Of a stretch of 64,000 bases of DNA, positions 17,687-26,057 are shown in pieces. The notes beneath the pieces are model-generated. The model was not told the DNA's origin, searched no databases, and was given only the letters and a program-made list of their open reading frames with translations. The stretch is from the NCBI RefSeq assembly GCF_018336975.1, contig NZ_CP025572.1:4296999-4360998 (forward strand), read 5' to 3'. Origin of the DNA: Marinomonas sp. CT5. GTDB taxonomy: Bacteria; Pseudomonadota; Gammaproteobacteria; Pseudomonadales; Marinomonadaceae. The position numbers and the translations under genes are program-made. The number at the start of each line of letters is the position of its first letter. Position 1 is the first letter of the stretch.

Positions 17687-19615
17687 TCAAGTCACTTTAA
17701 ACAGATCCACTTTCTCTTTAAGGTGATGCATTTCATCGCCAATGGCATTCGTCGCCGCTCGACTCTGATGGAATAATTCAGTTGTCTGCTCGCTTTGTGC
17801 TGCCAACATAGATAAGTGTTGATTGATATCCTCCACAGAAGCGTTTTGAATGCCTGCCCGCTCGGCGACCTGTTCATTCATATCAAATAGTTGCTGTAAG
17901 AAGTCATCAAGTGCATTCACTTTTTCTGACACCAATTTTTGACTATCTAAGGTCTGAACGCTTTTTTCACAGGCTACATCCATCTGTGACGTCACTTGAG
18001 TCGATGCGCTTCTTAACTGAGTAATGATACTTTGAATTTCATTGGTGGATTCGCTGGTACGCTGCGACAACATACGAACTTCATCCGACACCACGGCAAA
18101 GCCGCGACCATGTTCGCCCGCCCGAGCGGCTTCGATGGCCGCATTAAGAGCCAGCAAATTAGTCTGTTCAGAAATCGAGCTGATCACATCCAAAACAGAA
18201 ACAATCTTCTCTATATTGTCGTTCAACTCGCCTAAGCTGGTTTTGCTTTGCAACATATCCACTTCCAGCGCTTCAAGAAAAACCAAACTGCTCTGAACTT
18301 CTTTATTCGCTTGCTGAAGCTCGACATTACTTTGATCCGACAATTCACCCGCTTTGGTGGCTAAATCTTTTACCTGCGCACTCTGCTCGGTAATGTCTTG
18401 GGTAGAGTTAAAAATTTGATCAACCGATTGCTTCTCTGCCTCAGAGGCTTTGGAAAGTTCATCCACCTGTTGATGCAAACCAGCAATAGCACCATCGGTC
18501 GTTTTAACCGCATCATTCACTGTCAAAAGCGAACTTTTCAAAGTTGATAACAAGGAGTTAACGGCATCGGCCAAACCACCAATTTCAGCCTTATCAGAGC
18601 TTTTGACTTGATAATTAAGATCTAAGCTATCAGACACATAACGAACATCCTTGCCAATCGCAACGATGGGACGAGTCAGAGAACCGATCACAAAATGAAG
18701 AATGAACAAAGAAATTAAAATAAAAACAATGGAATAAAGGAAGGCATTCTGCAGCTGCTTATAAATCGGTGCCATAATTTGCTGCTTCGGTACAGAAAGC
18801 ATCACAAATCTATCCAACAAAGGCACCCATAAAGAGCCAAGATAATAAACCTGCCCATTAATCGTCACATCATCGAGTACGACGTCCTTTTTGTTGTTTA
18901 ACAGGCTAGAAAGATGACTTTTATCGACCACTTCCATAAACGGTGAATCACCCTTTGCCTGAACCTCACCATCACTTGTTACTAACATGGCACGACCTTG
19001 CTGTCCTACTTTAAGCTTCTGAACCATATTAATCAGCTTATCCGCTTTAATGCCAAGCCCTGCTACGGAATAAGGTTTATTAGTGTTTGGATCAAGATCA
19101 TCACTGCGATAGTTAATAAACAACATCTTGTATTCATATTCTAAATTCAGTTCATAATCTTGTCCTGTCGCCAAAAAGTTTGGATAGAACTCTTTGAATG
19201 GGTAGTCCGTTAACGGCGTCCTAAAAAAGTCTTTTTCATAGCCAAAATATTCCAACCCATTTGGCCCATTTAACACATAAAACGTCGAGTCACTTCCTGC
19301 GATCTCTTTCACGGATTTCAACTTAGCTTCTATAAACGCAATCTGGTTATCTGACGCCCCTTTACGCACCCAATCTTCAACAAAATTGTCATTAGTCATC
19401 AGATGTGAGGCTGTAATTAACGGGGTAATTTCCGTACTGATTTGCGAGGCCAAATTGGCCAGATAGGTAGGTAAAACGTCTTTTTTTAACTGTTCCAACT
19501 CAGTATCCAGAGTGGAAAGAGCCTGAGTGCTGACAGACACCACAGTGCTAACCACCAGCAACACAGCGAGCACAGAGAACATGCGACTTCTAATCGATAG
19601 ACTTTGCCACTTCAT
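17687..19615 (-). CDS. Methyl-accepting chemotaxis protein with Cache-type sensor
   Basis: This 642-residue receptor has an N-terminal membrane segment (about 12-32), a periplasmic domain of about 250 residues containing the Cache-like [15 protein letters not shown] and [15 protein letters not shown] patches, a second membrane segment (about 290-310), a HAMP domain, and a C-terminal signalling region. The conserved hairpin tip [20 protein letters not shown] interacts with CheA/CheW. Small ligands such as amino or organic acids are typical for this sensor class. It stands alone between convergent terminator and the NtrC-type gene. Confidence 0.94.
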   Translation of the reverse strand: MKWQSLSIRSRMFSVLAVLLVVSTVVSVSTQALSTLDTELEQLKKDVLPTYLANLASQISTEITPLITASHLMTNDNFVEDWVRKGASDNQIAFIEAKLKSVKEIAGSDSTFYVLNGPNGLEYFGYEKDFFRTPLTDYPFKEFYPNFLATGQDYELNLEYEYKMLFINYRSDDLDPNTNKPYSVAGLGIKADKLINMVQKLKVGQQGRAMLVTSDGEVQAKGDSPFMEVVDKSHLSSLLNNKKDVVLDDVTINGQVYYLGSLWVPLLDRFVMLSVPKQQIMAPIYKQLQNAFLYSIVFILISLFILHFVIGSLTRPIVAIGKDVRYVSDSLDLNYQVKSSDKAEIGGLADAVNSLLSTLKSSLLTVNDAVKTTDGAIAGLHQQVDELSKASEAEKQSVDQIFNSTQDITEQSAQVKDLATKAGELSDQSNVELQQANKEVQSSLVFLEALEVDMLQSKTSLGELNDNIEKIVSVLDVISSISEQTNLLALNAAIEAARAGEHGRGFAVVSDEVRMLSQRTSESTNEIQSIITQLRSASTQVTSQMDVACEKSVQTLDSQKLVSEKVNALDDFLQQLFDMNEQVAERAGIQNASVEDINQHLSMLAAQSEQTTELFHQSRAATNAIGDEMHHLKEKVDLFKVT

Positions 19616-19768
19616 AATAACATCCTTATTATTCGCTATTTTGTAAAATTATCGTCAGATACTACACCGCAGTTCATAAAAACAACAAAATAAATTTTGT
19701 ACAAAAAACAATATCTTCAAGAGTCGAAAGTATTGCTTCATCAAAGAACGAACTCAGGCATACCAAAG

Positions 19769-21136
19769 TTATGACAACCCATAGCGCTCGATTTTTTTAA
19801 TCAAGCCTTGTCGAGAAATCCCTAATTGCTTAGCCGCTTGAGTGCGGTTGCCTTGATTCTTTTCTAAGGCTTGGGTAATCAAACGAATTTCAAGATCACG
19901 CACCTGTTCATCCAGCGAAGCGTCACTTGTTGGCAAATTAACCGACGTTGGACGAATTTTCTCGCCATTTGGATACAAGAGTTGAATATCGTCCATCGTG
20001 ATTTGCCCCTGTGGACAAATAGAGGCCACACTTTCCAGCGCATTTTTCAATTCACGAACGTTGCCAGGCCAAGCTTGATCACGAAACCATTGCACGGCTT
20101 CGGGGCTCAGCTGGAGTGGCATGGCTTGCTGATTTTGCAAACGCTGCAAGAAGGATTGCAGCAACACAGGCACATCTTCGAGTCGCTCCGACAGTGCTTG
20201 GTTTTCAATATTGACGCCTTTAATACGGTAATACAGGTCCTCTCGGAAGCTGCCTTCGCGAACCTTTTCCACTAAATCGGCATTGGTCGCTGAGATCACT
20301 CGAATGTCGATGTGCTTCTGCTCTCGTCCTCCCACCGGAAAGAAAGTGCCTTCCTGCAACACCCGCAGCAACTTGACCTGCATGGCCAATGGCATTTCGC
20401 CGATTTCATCCAAAAACAAGGTGCCACCATCGGCTAAACTCAATAAACCGACTTTGTCTTTTTCCGCCCCAGTGAACGCACCTTTCACATAACCAAACAA
20501 CTCGCTTTCCAACAATTCCGCTGGAATCGCACCACAGTGAACAGACACAAACGGCTTGGCCGCGCGGTGGCTCAAGTCATGCAAGGTACGAGAAATGACC
20601 TCTTTGCCAGTACCAGATGGCCCAGTCACCAAGACACGTACATCGGTCGGCGCAATTCGCTCCACCAGCGCCCTCACCTTTTGCGAACTCACCGAATGAC
20701 CAATGTAGGCTGACGCCCCATGAGCGGATCCACTCACTTGTTTTAACTGAGTTAATTCACGTTCTAAGGTGGTTTTGGTGATGGCTCGACGCACCACTAC
20801 GGCCAACATATCAGGATCAATCGGCTTGGCAATGAAGTCCCATGCCCCGAGTTCAATGGCTTTTAAGGCCAAGTCTCGATCGGCGTGGCCTGTGATAATA
20901 ATCACTGGGCGGCCAGCGAATTCATCCATCGCCTCCAAGGTCACTTGCGGATCAAAATGCGGCGGCATAGATAAATCCAATAACACCAAGTCCGCATCAA
21001 ATTCCGCTAACGCCAATTTCGCTTCGGCTAAACTTGCCGCCGTTTTCACATGGTAATCTTGGTTCGCCAACCAACGGCTTGCCAGTTCACGAAAAGCAGG
21101 TTCGTCATCAACCAATAGTATTTTATTTTGAGTCAT
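19769..21136 (-). CDS. NtrC-family sigma-54-dependent response regulator
   Basis: This 455-residue regulator has a receiver domain (phospho-acceptor Asp in LVLLDLSMP, about residue 53), an AAA+ domain with Walker A GPSGTGKE, the sigma-54 contact loop GAFTGA and Walker B GGTLFLDEIG, and a Fis-type helix-turn-helix (NRTQAAKQLGISRQGLIKKI). The start is ATG 21136 inside the end of the kinase gene (14-base overlap); an upstream frame extension lacks support. With the kinase it forms a two-component pair, and the divergent cio operon carries a sigma-54-like promoter, making it the likely target. Confidence 0.94.
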   Translation of the reverse strand: MTQNKILLVDDEPAFRELASRWLANQDYHVKTAASLAEAKLALAEFDADLVLLDLSMPPHFDPQVTLEAMDEFAGRPVIIITGHADRDLALKAIELGAWDFIAKPIDPDMLAVVVRRAITKTTLERELTQLKQVSGSAHGASAYIGHSVSSQKVRALVERIAPTDVRVLVTGPSGTGKEVISRTLHDLSHRAAKPFVSVHCGAIPAELLESELFGYVKGAFTGAEKDKVGLLSLADGGTLFLDEIGEMPLAMQVKLLRVLQEGTFFPVGGREQKHIDIRVISATNADLVEKVREGSFREDLYYRIKGVNIENQALSERLEDVPVLLQSFLQRLQNQQAMPLQLSPEAVQWFRDQAWPGNVRELKNALESVASICPQGQITMDDIQLLYPNGEKIRPTSVNLPTSDASLDEQVRDLEIRLITQALEKNQGNRTQAAKQLGISRQGLIKKIERYGLS

Positions 21137-23039
21137 GGAATTCTCTATTTGAAAGCGCTGCACCAGAAAAATGGCGCGGTAAAATAAGTTCGAAGGTCAC
21201 TGGCCAAGCCAAATCAGAGCGATGCCAAATCTTCCCACCATGGGCGTCAACAATACGGCGCACAATGGCTAAGCCAAGACCACTACCGCCCGCTCGCTTG
21301 GTCACAAAGGGTTGAAACAAGGCCTCGCCTTGTAAACTGGTATCGATTGCGGGTCCGTTGTTATGGACGTGAATCACAATCTGTTGGTCCTCTTCTTTGG
21401 CTTCAATAAACAACTTGCCGTCGGGCGTGGAGCGTAAAAAGGACACGGCATTATCAATCAGGTTGATGAACACTTGCTGCAATCGCTGCGAGTCGGCCTC
21501 CAGCTCCATTGTTTCCTCTATATCAAGCTCATAACTCACGCCTTCAAGCTGAGCTTGTGCCAATACGCTAGCAATCAATGATCGCAATGGCGTGGCAACA
21601 ATTTGCAATGACAAGCCACCTGAGTACACCAACATGTCGCTCACTAAACGGTCGGCTCGCTTAAGCTGGGTCTGAATGTGTTGGCGCGTCTCCACAGGGG
21701 TGTCATAAGCCGCCATGGAAATGATATTAAGCGGGTTGCGCAGCTCATGGGCCATGGCCGCAGACAAACTGCCCAGTTCCACCAAATGCTGTTCATCCAT
21801 GCGTTTTCGTTCCGCCACCGCCAATGCCAAGGATCTTTCCAACAAACCACAACTGGTGGTAAACAAAGACGCAAACACTTCCGCCGTAAGACGCATGCCA
21901 GGGCTGGCATCTTCCCAACCGATTAATACAAAGTGCCAATCTGACTCAGACCGAGACACTTGTATGGCCAACGCATTATTCTTTTCTTCTACTGGAAAGT
22001 CGCCATGTTGCAATTGAATGGCAACAGTTTGTCTTATTTGTCGCGAGAGTAACTGCTCACCAACGTTGGTCAATTCTGCCCAGTCCTGAGCCTCTTTCAA
22101 TTGGGTTGACCAGATATCTAACACGGCTTCATTTAATAACGCGCCGGGATAAATCAGCCGAGAAACCAAACGACTTAAAGGCTGATAAATCACCGCCGCT
22201 ACCACCAAAATCAGCAAGGAATACAACCAGAGCTGCCAACTGGGTACATTGGCCAGCGCTTGCAAGCCGATACGACCAGACACCACGCTGATGACCGCGA
22301 TCACACAGAGAATCACCAACATCATGGCAACCCAAAGCAAAGCACGATTGGCAAAGGCATTGACCGACAAAATTTGATAGCGAACTACCGCATAAACCAA
22401 CAACAGCAAATAGGTTGGCAGCAAGAGCATGGGGTACGGAAACCAACTAATGCCAAAGGAAGGAAACACAAAACTGGTCGCTAACAACAAGCCCCAAGCG
22501 CCAACGCCAAACATCGCCAAAATCGAGCGTTTTTTATTGCCGGAATGACGATACCAGCCAAATAACAACACCCCATGCGCCAAGATACCGACCAATACTG
22601 TGTAGGCAAGGTTCCATGCCCCCGCCTCGGTGAAGATGAAAAAGGAACGCGTATCCAAAGTACTGATAGCCTCCCCTGCACCAACCCACCAGCTTTGTAG
22701 GACGACGGCAAAACTGGTGAAATAAAACCAAGGCACAAGCCGATATAAACGTTCTAACAGCGGCTCTTTAACAGCCCCCGAGTTCACAAAGCGTATGGCA
22801 AAATGCAAAAAGAACGTTGGCATCAGTGGATTAGCCAAAATGATATGAATGCCTATTTGCTTATAGCCTTGGAACAAGACCACATGCCCAAAACACCAAA
22901 TCGCCATCATAATGGCAAAACCTGCTAGAGCTTGTAGATCACTTTGTTTTCTAGCTCGCCACAACAACCAGACCGCGACCAATACGCCGCAGACACTGGT
23001 CACCAACATGGCCGCTTCAAACATCAGGGAAAGTGTCAA
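21123..23039 (-). CDS. Sensor histidine kinase with multi-pass membrane sensor
   Basis: This 638-residue kinase has an N-terminal membrane region of about eight to nine hydrophobic segments (residues 1-290) like histidine kinases with a 7TM-type N-terminus. A linker, a HisKA domain (phospho-His in AAMAHELRNPLN) and a HATPase domain (NLIDNAVSFL; GGSGLGLAIVRRI) follow. The start is a TTG at 23039 with GAGG nine bases upstream; an ATG at 23024 is possible but has no binding site. That GAGG lies inside a dyad that may be the regulator's own site. The multi-pass sensor could respond to membrane or respiratory state. Confidence 0.92.
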   Translation of the reverse strand: MTLSLMFEAAMLVTSVCGVLVAVWLLWRARKQSDLQALAGFAIMMAIWCFGHVVLFQGYKQIGIHIILANPLMPTFFLHFAIRFVNSGAVKEPLLERLYRLVPWFYFTSFAVVLQSWWVGAGEAISTLDTRSFFIFTEAGAWNLAYTVLVGILAHGVLLFGWYRHSGNKKRSILAMFGVGAWGLLLATSFVFPSFGISWFPYPMLLLPTYLLLLVYAVVRYQILSVNAFANRALLWVAMMLVILCVIAVISVVSGRIGLQALANVPSWQLWLYSLLILVVAAVIYQPLSRLVSRLIYPGALLNEAVLDIWSTQLKEAQDWAELTNVGEQLLSRQIRQTVAIQLQHGDFPVEEKNNALAIQVSRSESDWHFVLIGWEDASPGMRLTAEVFASLFTTSCGLLERSLALAVAERKRMDEQHLVELGSLSAAMAHELRNPLNIISMAAYDTPVETRQHIQTQLKRADRLVSDMLVYSGGLSLQIVATPLRSLIASVLAQAQLEGVSYELDIEETMELEADSQRLQQVFINLIDNAVSFLRSTPDGKLFIEAKEEDQQIVIHVHNNGPAIDTSLQGEALFQPFVTKRAGGSGLGLAIVRRIVDAHGGKIWHRSDLAWPVTFELILPRHFSGAALSNREFHDSK

Positions 23040-23043
23040 AATC

Positions 23044-23092
23044 GTAAACCTCGTTTACATCTAAAAGTGAGAAAATCGTAAACCTTTTTTAC
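23044..23092. promoter_or_regulatory. Tandem GTAAAC-N3-GTTTAC dyads (candidate activator sites)
   Basis: Dyad 1 is GTAAACCTCGTTTAC (23044-23058, perfect arms). Dyad 2 is GTAAACCTTTTTTAC (23078-23092, one mismatch). They share the flank AAAATC and are 34 bases apart centre to centre. They lie about 90-135 bases upstream of the predicted sigma-54 start, the usual place for NtrC-type enhancer sites. Dyad 1 also covers the kinase gene's ribosome binding site, allowing autoregulation. The binding protein is inferred. Confidence 0.65.
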
Positions 23093-23151
23093 ACCTCACG
23101 CAAAGCCAGAAATTTTTCCTTTAAAATCAATGGTATAAATTTAACTAATAG

Positions 23152-23168
23152 TTGGCCTGTCCCTTGCT
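23152..23168 (+). promoter_or_regulatory. Sigma-54-type -24/-12 promoter of the cio operon
   Basis: TTGGCCTG-TCCC-TTGCT (23152-23168) matches the sigma-54 consensus YTGGCACG-N4-TTGCW with the invariant GG and GC at exact spacing and two mismatches in the less conserved part of the -24 box. The predicted start is near 23179, upstream of the small ORF and cioAB. The divergent NtrC-family gene supports this reading. Confidence 0.65.
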
Positions 23169-23183
23169 ATAGGTAAGACAACC

Positions 23184-23197
23184 TTGATTTAAATCAA
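23184..23197. promoter_or_regulatory. FNR/Anr box upstream of the cio operon
   Basis: TTGATTTAAATCAA is a perfect 14-bp match to the FNR/Anr consensus TTGAT-N4-ATCAA. It lies just downstream of the predicted sigma-54 start and 28 bases before the first ATG. At that position it would repress rather than activate, consistent with Anr repression of cioAB known in Pseudomonas aeruginosa. Confidence 0.85.
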
Positions 23198-23225
23198 ACT
23201 ATTTTCAAATGACAGGACAAGCATC

Positions 23226-23342
23226 ATGAATACTGGCTTTTTAATGACCGAAATCATCGCGCTTTTTAGCATTGTAGGCTTAGCCCTATTGCCTCTGGCG
23301 TTACAACAAATGCGTGCTCAACGCGTTAAGAACAATTCCTAA
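23226..23342 (+). CDS. Small membrane protein (38 aa) leading the cio operon
   Basis: The frame begins MNTGFLMTEIIALFSIVGLA and ends QRVKNNS: one hydrophobic helix (about residues 7-27) followed by a basic tail, so the tail is probably cytoplasmic. AGGA lies about ten bases before the ATG and cioA starts 30 bases after the stop. Small single-helix subunits (CydX, CydS) are known in bd oxidases but usually follow cydB; this one precedes the operon. I do not recognise it. A role in oxidase assembly is inference from position. Confidence 0.65.
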   Translation: MNTGFLMTEIIALFSIVGLALLPLALQQMRAQRVKNNS

Positions 23343-23372
23343 GTCCATATTAATTTTTAAACGGGAGTTGCC

Positions 23373-24818
23373 ATGGATCTCGATGTCGCCATTTTATCTC
23401 GCATTCAGTTCGCCTTTACGGTGAGCTTTCATATTATTTTTCCCAGTATCACCATTGGTTTGGCGACACTGATCGCCATTTGGGAAGGCATGTGGCTAAA
23501 AACACACAATCCTTATTACCTCCAACTGGCCAAATTCTGGATCAAACCTTTTGCCATTACCTTCGGTATGGGGGTGGTGTCTGGCATCGTTTTGTCCTAT
23601 GAATTTGGCACCAACTTCTCCAAATTCTCGGAGATTACTGGCGCAGTACTTGGGCCGCTGATGGCTTACGAAGTGCTCACCGCTTTCTTCATGGAAGCCG
23701 GCTTCCTTGGCGTGATGCTATTTGGTTGGCAGCGCGTTGGTCGCAAGCTGCATTTCTTTTCCACACTCACTGTGATGATAGGTACTTGGATTTCAGCGTT
23801 TTGGATCATAGTGGCCAACTCTTGGATGCAAACCCCAGCGGGCTACAAGATCATCGATGGCAAGTTTGAAGTGGAAAGCTGGATGGCCGTCATCTTCAAC
23901 CCATCCATGCCTTATCGTCTCACTCACATGGTGATGGCGTCATTAATTACGGCAACCTTCGTGGTAGCGGGCATCAGCGCCTATTACTTGCTGAAAAAGA
24001 AAAACATTCCTTTTGCCAAAAAAGGCTTATCTATGTGCATGTGGTTTGCTTTGGTGTTAACACCGTTGCAAGCATGGATTGGCGATATGCATGGCTTAAA
24101 CGTGAGAGAGCATCAGCCCACTAAGTTGGCGGCGATGGAAGGCATTTGGCCTGCCGAAGAGGAAAACGTTCCGCTCTTGCTATTTGCTATGCCTAACATG
24201 GAGACCGAATCCAACGATTATCAAGTCGGTATTCCAAACCTAGGCAGCTTGATCCTAACTCACTCTTGGGAAGGCGCGGTACAAGGTTTGAAAGCCGTAC
24301 CACCAGAAGACAGACCAAACGTGCCGTTAGTATTTTGGTCTTTCCGTGTCATGGTCGGGATTGGTGTCGGCATGATGGGCATTGCTGCGCTAGCCCTCCT
24401 ATTGCGTCGTAAAGGACGCTTGTATGAGAACAAAGCGTTTCTCTCCTTGGTAACCTTCTTTACACCGATGGGCGTCATTGCGGTACTGGCGGGTTGGTAT
24501 GTGGTCGAAATCGGTCGCCAACCTTGGATTGTCTATAATCTGGTTAGAACCTCCGAGATCGTGTCGCCACTGCCCGCAGAACGCGTGCTCTTTACCTTGA
24601 CCATGTTTGTCATCATTTACAGTCTGCTGATTGGTGTTTATCTGTACTTCATGCGTAAGTTGATTAAAAAAGGGCCTCCGTCTATGGAAGCGCTAGAACA
24701 GCAACTTATTGGTATGAAAGCACCGGGTTACGCCTTAGCTTGGGTGAAATCTCTGACAACTCAAGAGCAGAATGGACAAACACACAATAACCCGACAATC
24801 AAACAAGGAGATAAATGA
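23373..24818 (+). CDS. cioA: Cytochrome bd-type (cyanide-insensitive) quinol oxidase subunit I
   Basis: This 481-residue membrane protein carries the haem and quinol sites of bd oxidases. His20 (SFHIIFPS) and the His in RLTHMVMAS are haem ligands, the acidic pair lies in LMAYEVLTAFFMEAGF, and GWYVVEIGRQPW is conserved. The Q-loop after GDMHGLNVREHQPTKLAAMEG is short, as in the CioA (cyanide-insensitive) branch rather than long-Q-loop E. coli CydA. It oxidises quinol and reduces oxygen without pumping protons. GGGAG precedes the ATG; the stop overlaps cioB by four bases. Confidence 0.94.
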   Translation: MDLDVAILSRIQFAFTVSFHIIFPSITIGLATLIAIWEGMWLKTHNPYYLQLAKFWIKPFAITFGMGVVSGIVLSYEFGTNFSKFSEITGAVLGPLMAYEVLTAFFMEAGFLGVMLFGWQRVGRKLHFFSTLTVMIGTWISAFWIIVANSWMQTPAGYKIIDGKFEVESWMAVIFNPSMPYRLTHMVMASLITATFVVAGISAYYLLKKKNIPFAKKGLSMCMWFALVLTPLQAWIGDMHGLNVREHQPTKLAAMEGIWPAEEENVPLLLFAMPNMETESNDYQVGIPNLGSLILTHSWEGAVQGLKAVPPEDRPNVPLVFWSFRVMVGIGVGMMGIAALALLLRRKGRLYENKAFLSLVTFFTPMGVIAVLAGWYVVEIGRQPWIVYNLVRTSEIVSPLPAERVLFTLTMFVIIYSLLIGVYLYFMRKLIKKGPPSMEALEQQLIGMKAPGYALAWVKSLTTQEQNGQTHNNPTIKQGDK

Positions 24819-25828
24819 TGGATTTGGCTTTTTTCTACTTCCTTGTATTGGGCTTTGCCATCTTTATGTATGTGTTGCTCGATGGCTTCGACCTAGGGAT
24901 TGGCATTCTCTACCCTTGGTTTGACCAAGACGGCGAGCGTGATCATCTAATGCGTTCTATCTCACACGTTTGGGATGGCAACGAAACTTGGTTGGTGTTT
25001 GGGGGCGTGGTGTTATTTGCCGCGTTTCCTGCGGCTTATGCTGGCATTACGTCAACCTTTTATTTGCCTATCATGCTAATGCTGTTTGCTTTGATCTTTC
25101 GCGGGGTGGCGTTTGAATATCGGTTTAAATCCGATACCTCTCGCCCCTATTGGGATTTTGCCTTTAGTGCGGGTTCTGCCATTGCGGCGTTTTGCCAAGG
25201 CATGTTGCTAGGCTCAATCGTGCAAGGTGTGCCAGCTGGGGTAGACAGTTTGTCTAGCTTGCATTGGTTAACACCCTTTTCCATCTTGACTGGTTTTGCC
25301 GTTATGGCGGGTTATGCGCTGTTGGCCGCTTGTTATCTGTTTATGAAGAGCCGTGGTCGCATTCAAGAACATGCCGCAAAACTCGGCAAACAGCTCTTGT
25401 TGATCACGATTTTGGCCATGGTGATCGTCAGTGTGTGGACAGTAGCAAGCCAAGTTGAAATTCGTCAGCGTTGGTTTTCGGGATTCAATTTCTTGTGGTT
25501 ATCGCCCTTGCCTATCATCACCTTGGTGGTTGCACTGTTGGCTTGGAAAGATCTAAACAGTCACGCGAATGGCACAGTGCACCATGAAGGCCGACCATTT
25601 TGGTATGCCGCCACCTTGTTTTTATTAGGCTTCGCGGGTCTTGTGGTGGGTTTATTCCCATATCTAATACCAAGACAGTTAACCTTTATGGAAGCCGCCT
25701 CGCCAGACAGCAGCTTGCTCTTCTTGCTTCCGGGCGTATGTATTTTCGTTCCATTAATTTGCACCTACACGTTATGGGGCTACCGTGTTTTTGCTGGCAA
25801 GGTGGAAGATTATCAGGAGGGCTACTAA
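24815..25828 (+). CDS. cioB: Cytochrome bd-type (cyanide-insensitive) quinol oxidase subunit II
   Basis: This 337-residue protein has about eight to nine membrane helices. It has the CydB family opening LLDGFDLGIGILYPW and HVWDGNETWLVFGGVVLFAAFP. It pairs with CioA. Two ATG codons occur in tandem (24815 and 24818); AAGGAG at 24805-24810 supports either, and the first overlaps the cioA stop as ATGA. The stop shares one base with the next small ORF, showing tight coupling. It ends without an extra domain. Confidence 0.94.
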   Translation: MMDLAFFYFLVLGFAIFMYVLLDGFDLGIGILYPWFDQDGERDHLMRSISHVWDGNETWLVFGGVVLFAAFPAAYAGITSTFYLPIMLMLFALIFRGVAFEYRFKSDTSRPYWDFAFSAGSAIAAFCQGMLLGSIVQGVPAGVDSLSSLHWLTPFSILTGFAVMAGYALLAACYLFMKSRGRIQEHAAKLGKQLLLITILAMVIVSVWTVASQVEIRQRWFSGFNFLWLSPLPIITLVVALLAWKDLNSHANGTVHHEGRPFWYAATLFLLGFAGLVVGLFPYLIPRQLTFMEAASPDSSLLFLLPGVCIFVPLICTYTLWGYRVFAGKVEDYQEGY

Positions 25829-25965
25829 TGACTCTAAAAAGTCTGAAGGCCAAAGCCGCCAAGCTCAAATCGTGGCAATGGTTTTTACTTTTATACGGTG
25901 CGGGGTTTATCGCCGTACTCACTACCTCATACGGCATTAAACTCCTGATGACAGGGCTGCCTTAG
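25828..25965 (+). CDS. Small CydX-like/DUF2474-type membrane protein
   Basis: This 45-residue protein has a basic N-terminus (MTLKSLKAKAAKLKSW) and one hydrophobic helix (WFLLLYGAGFIAVLTTSYGI). Its start ATG shares a base with the cioB stop and CAGGAGG precedes it. Small single-helix proteins of the DUF2474 type follow cydB in many CIO operons, and CydX stabilises the haems in E. coli. The family assignment is from memory of position, length and the WQ..L pattern. Confidence 0.75.
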   Translation: MTLKSLKAKAAKLKSWQWFLLLYGAGFIAVLTTSYGIKLLMTGLP

Positions 25966-25990
25966 CAGGACGACCTTAAAGGAGCACCAT

Positions 25991-26026
25991 AAAAAAAAGC
26001 GCATACTTCAAAATATGCGCTTTTTT
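25991..26026. terminator. Bidirectional terminator between cio and TRAP operons
   Basis: GCGCATA (25999-26005) and TATGCGC (26014-26020) form a stem flanked by eight A residues before and six T residues after, so it works in both directions for the convergent operons. Confidence 0.85.
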
Positions 26027-26057
26027 ATGCCGTTTATTTTGCTTTCCTAGCGACTAA

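Noticed and set aside
25600..25965. 121-codon ORF at the end of cioB
   Set aside because: Most of it is cioB in another frame; only the last 45 codons, starting at 25828, form the real small protein.
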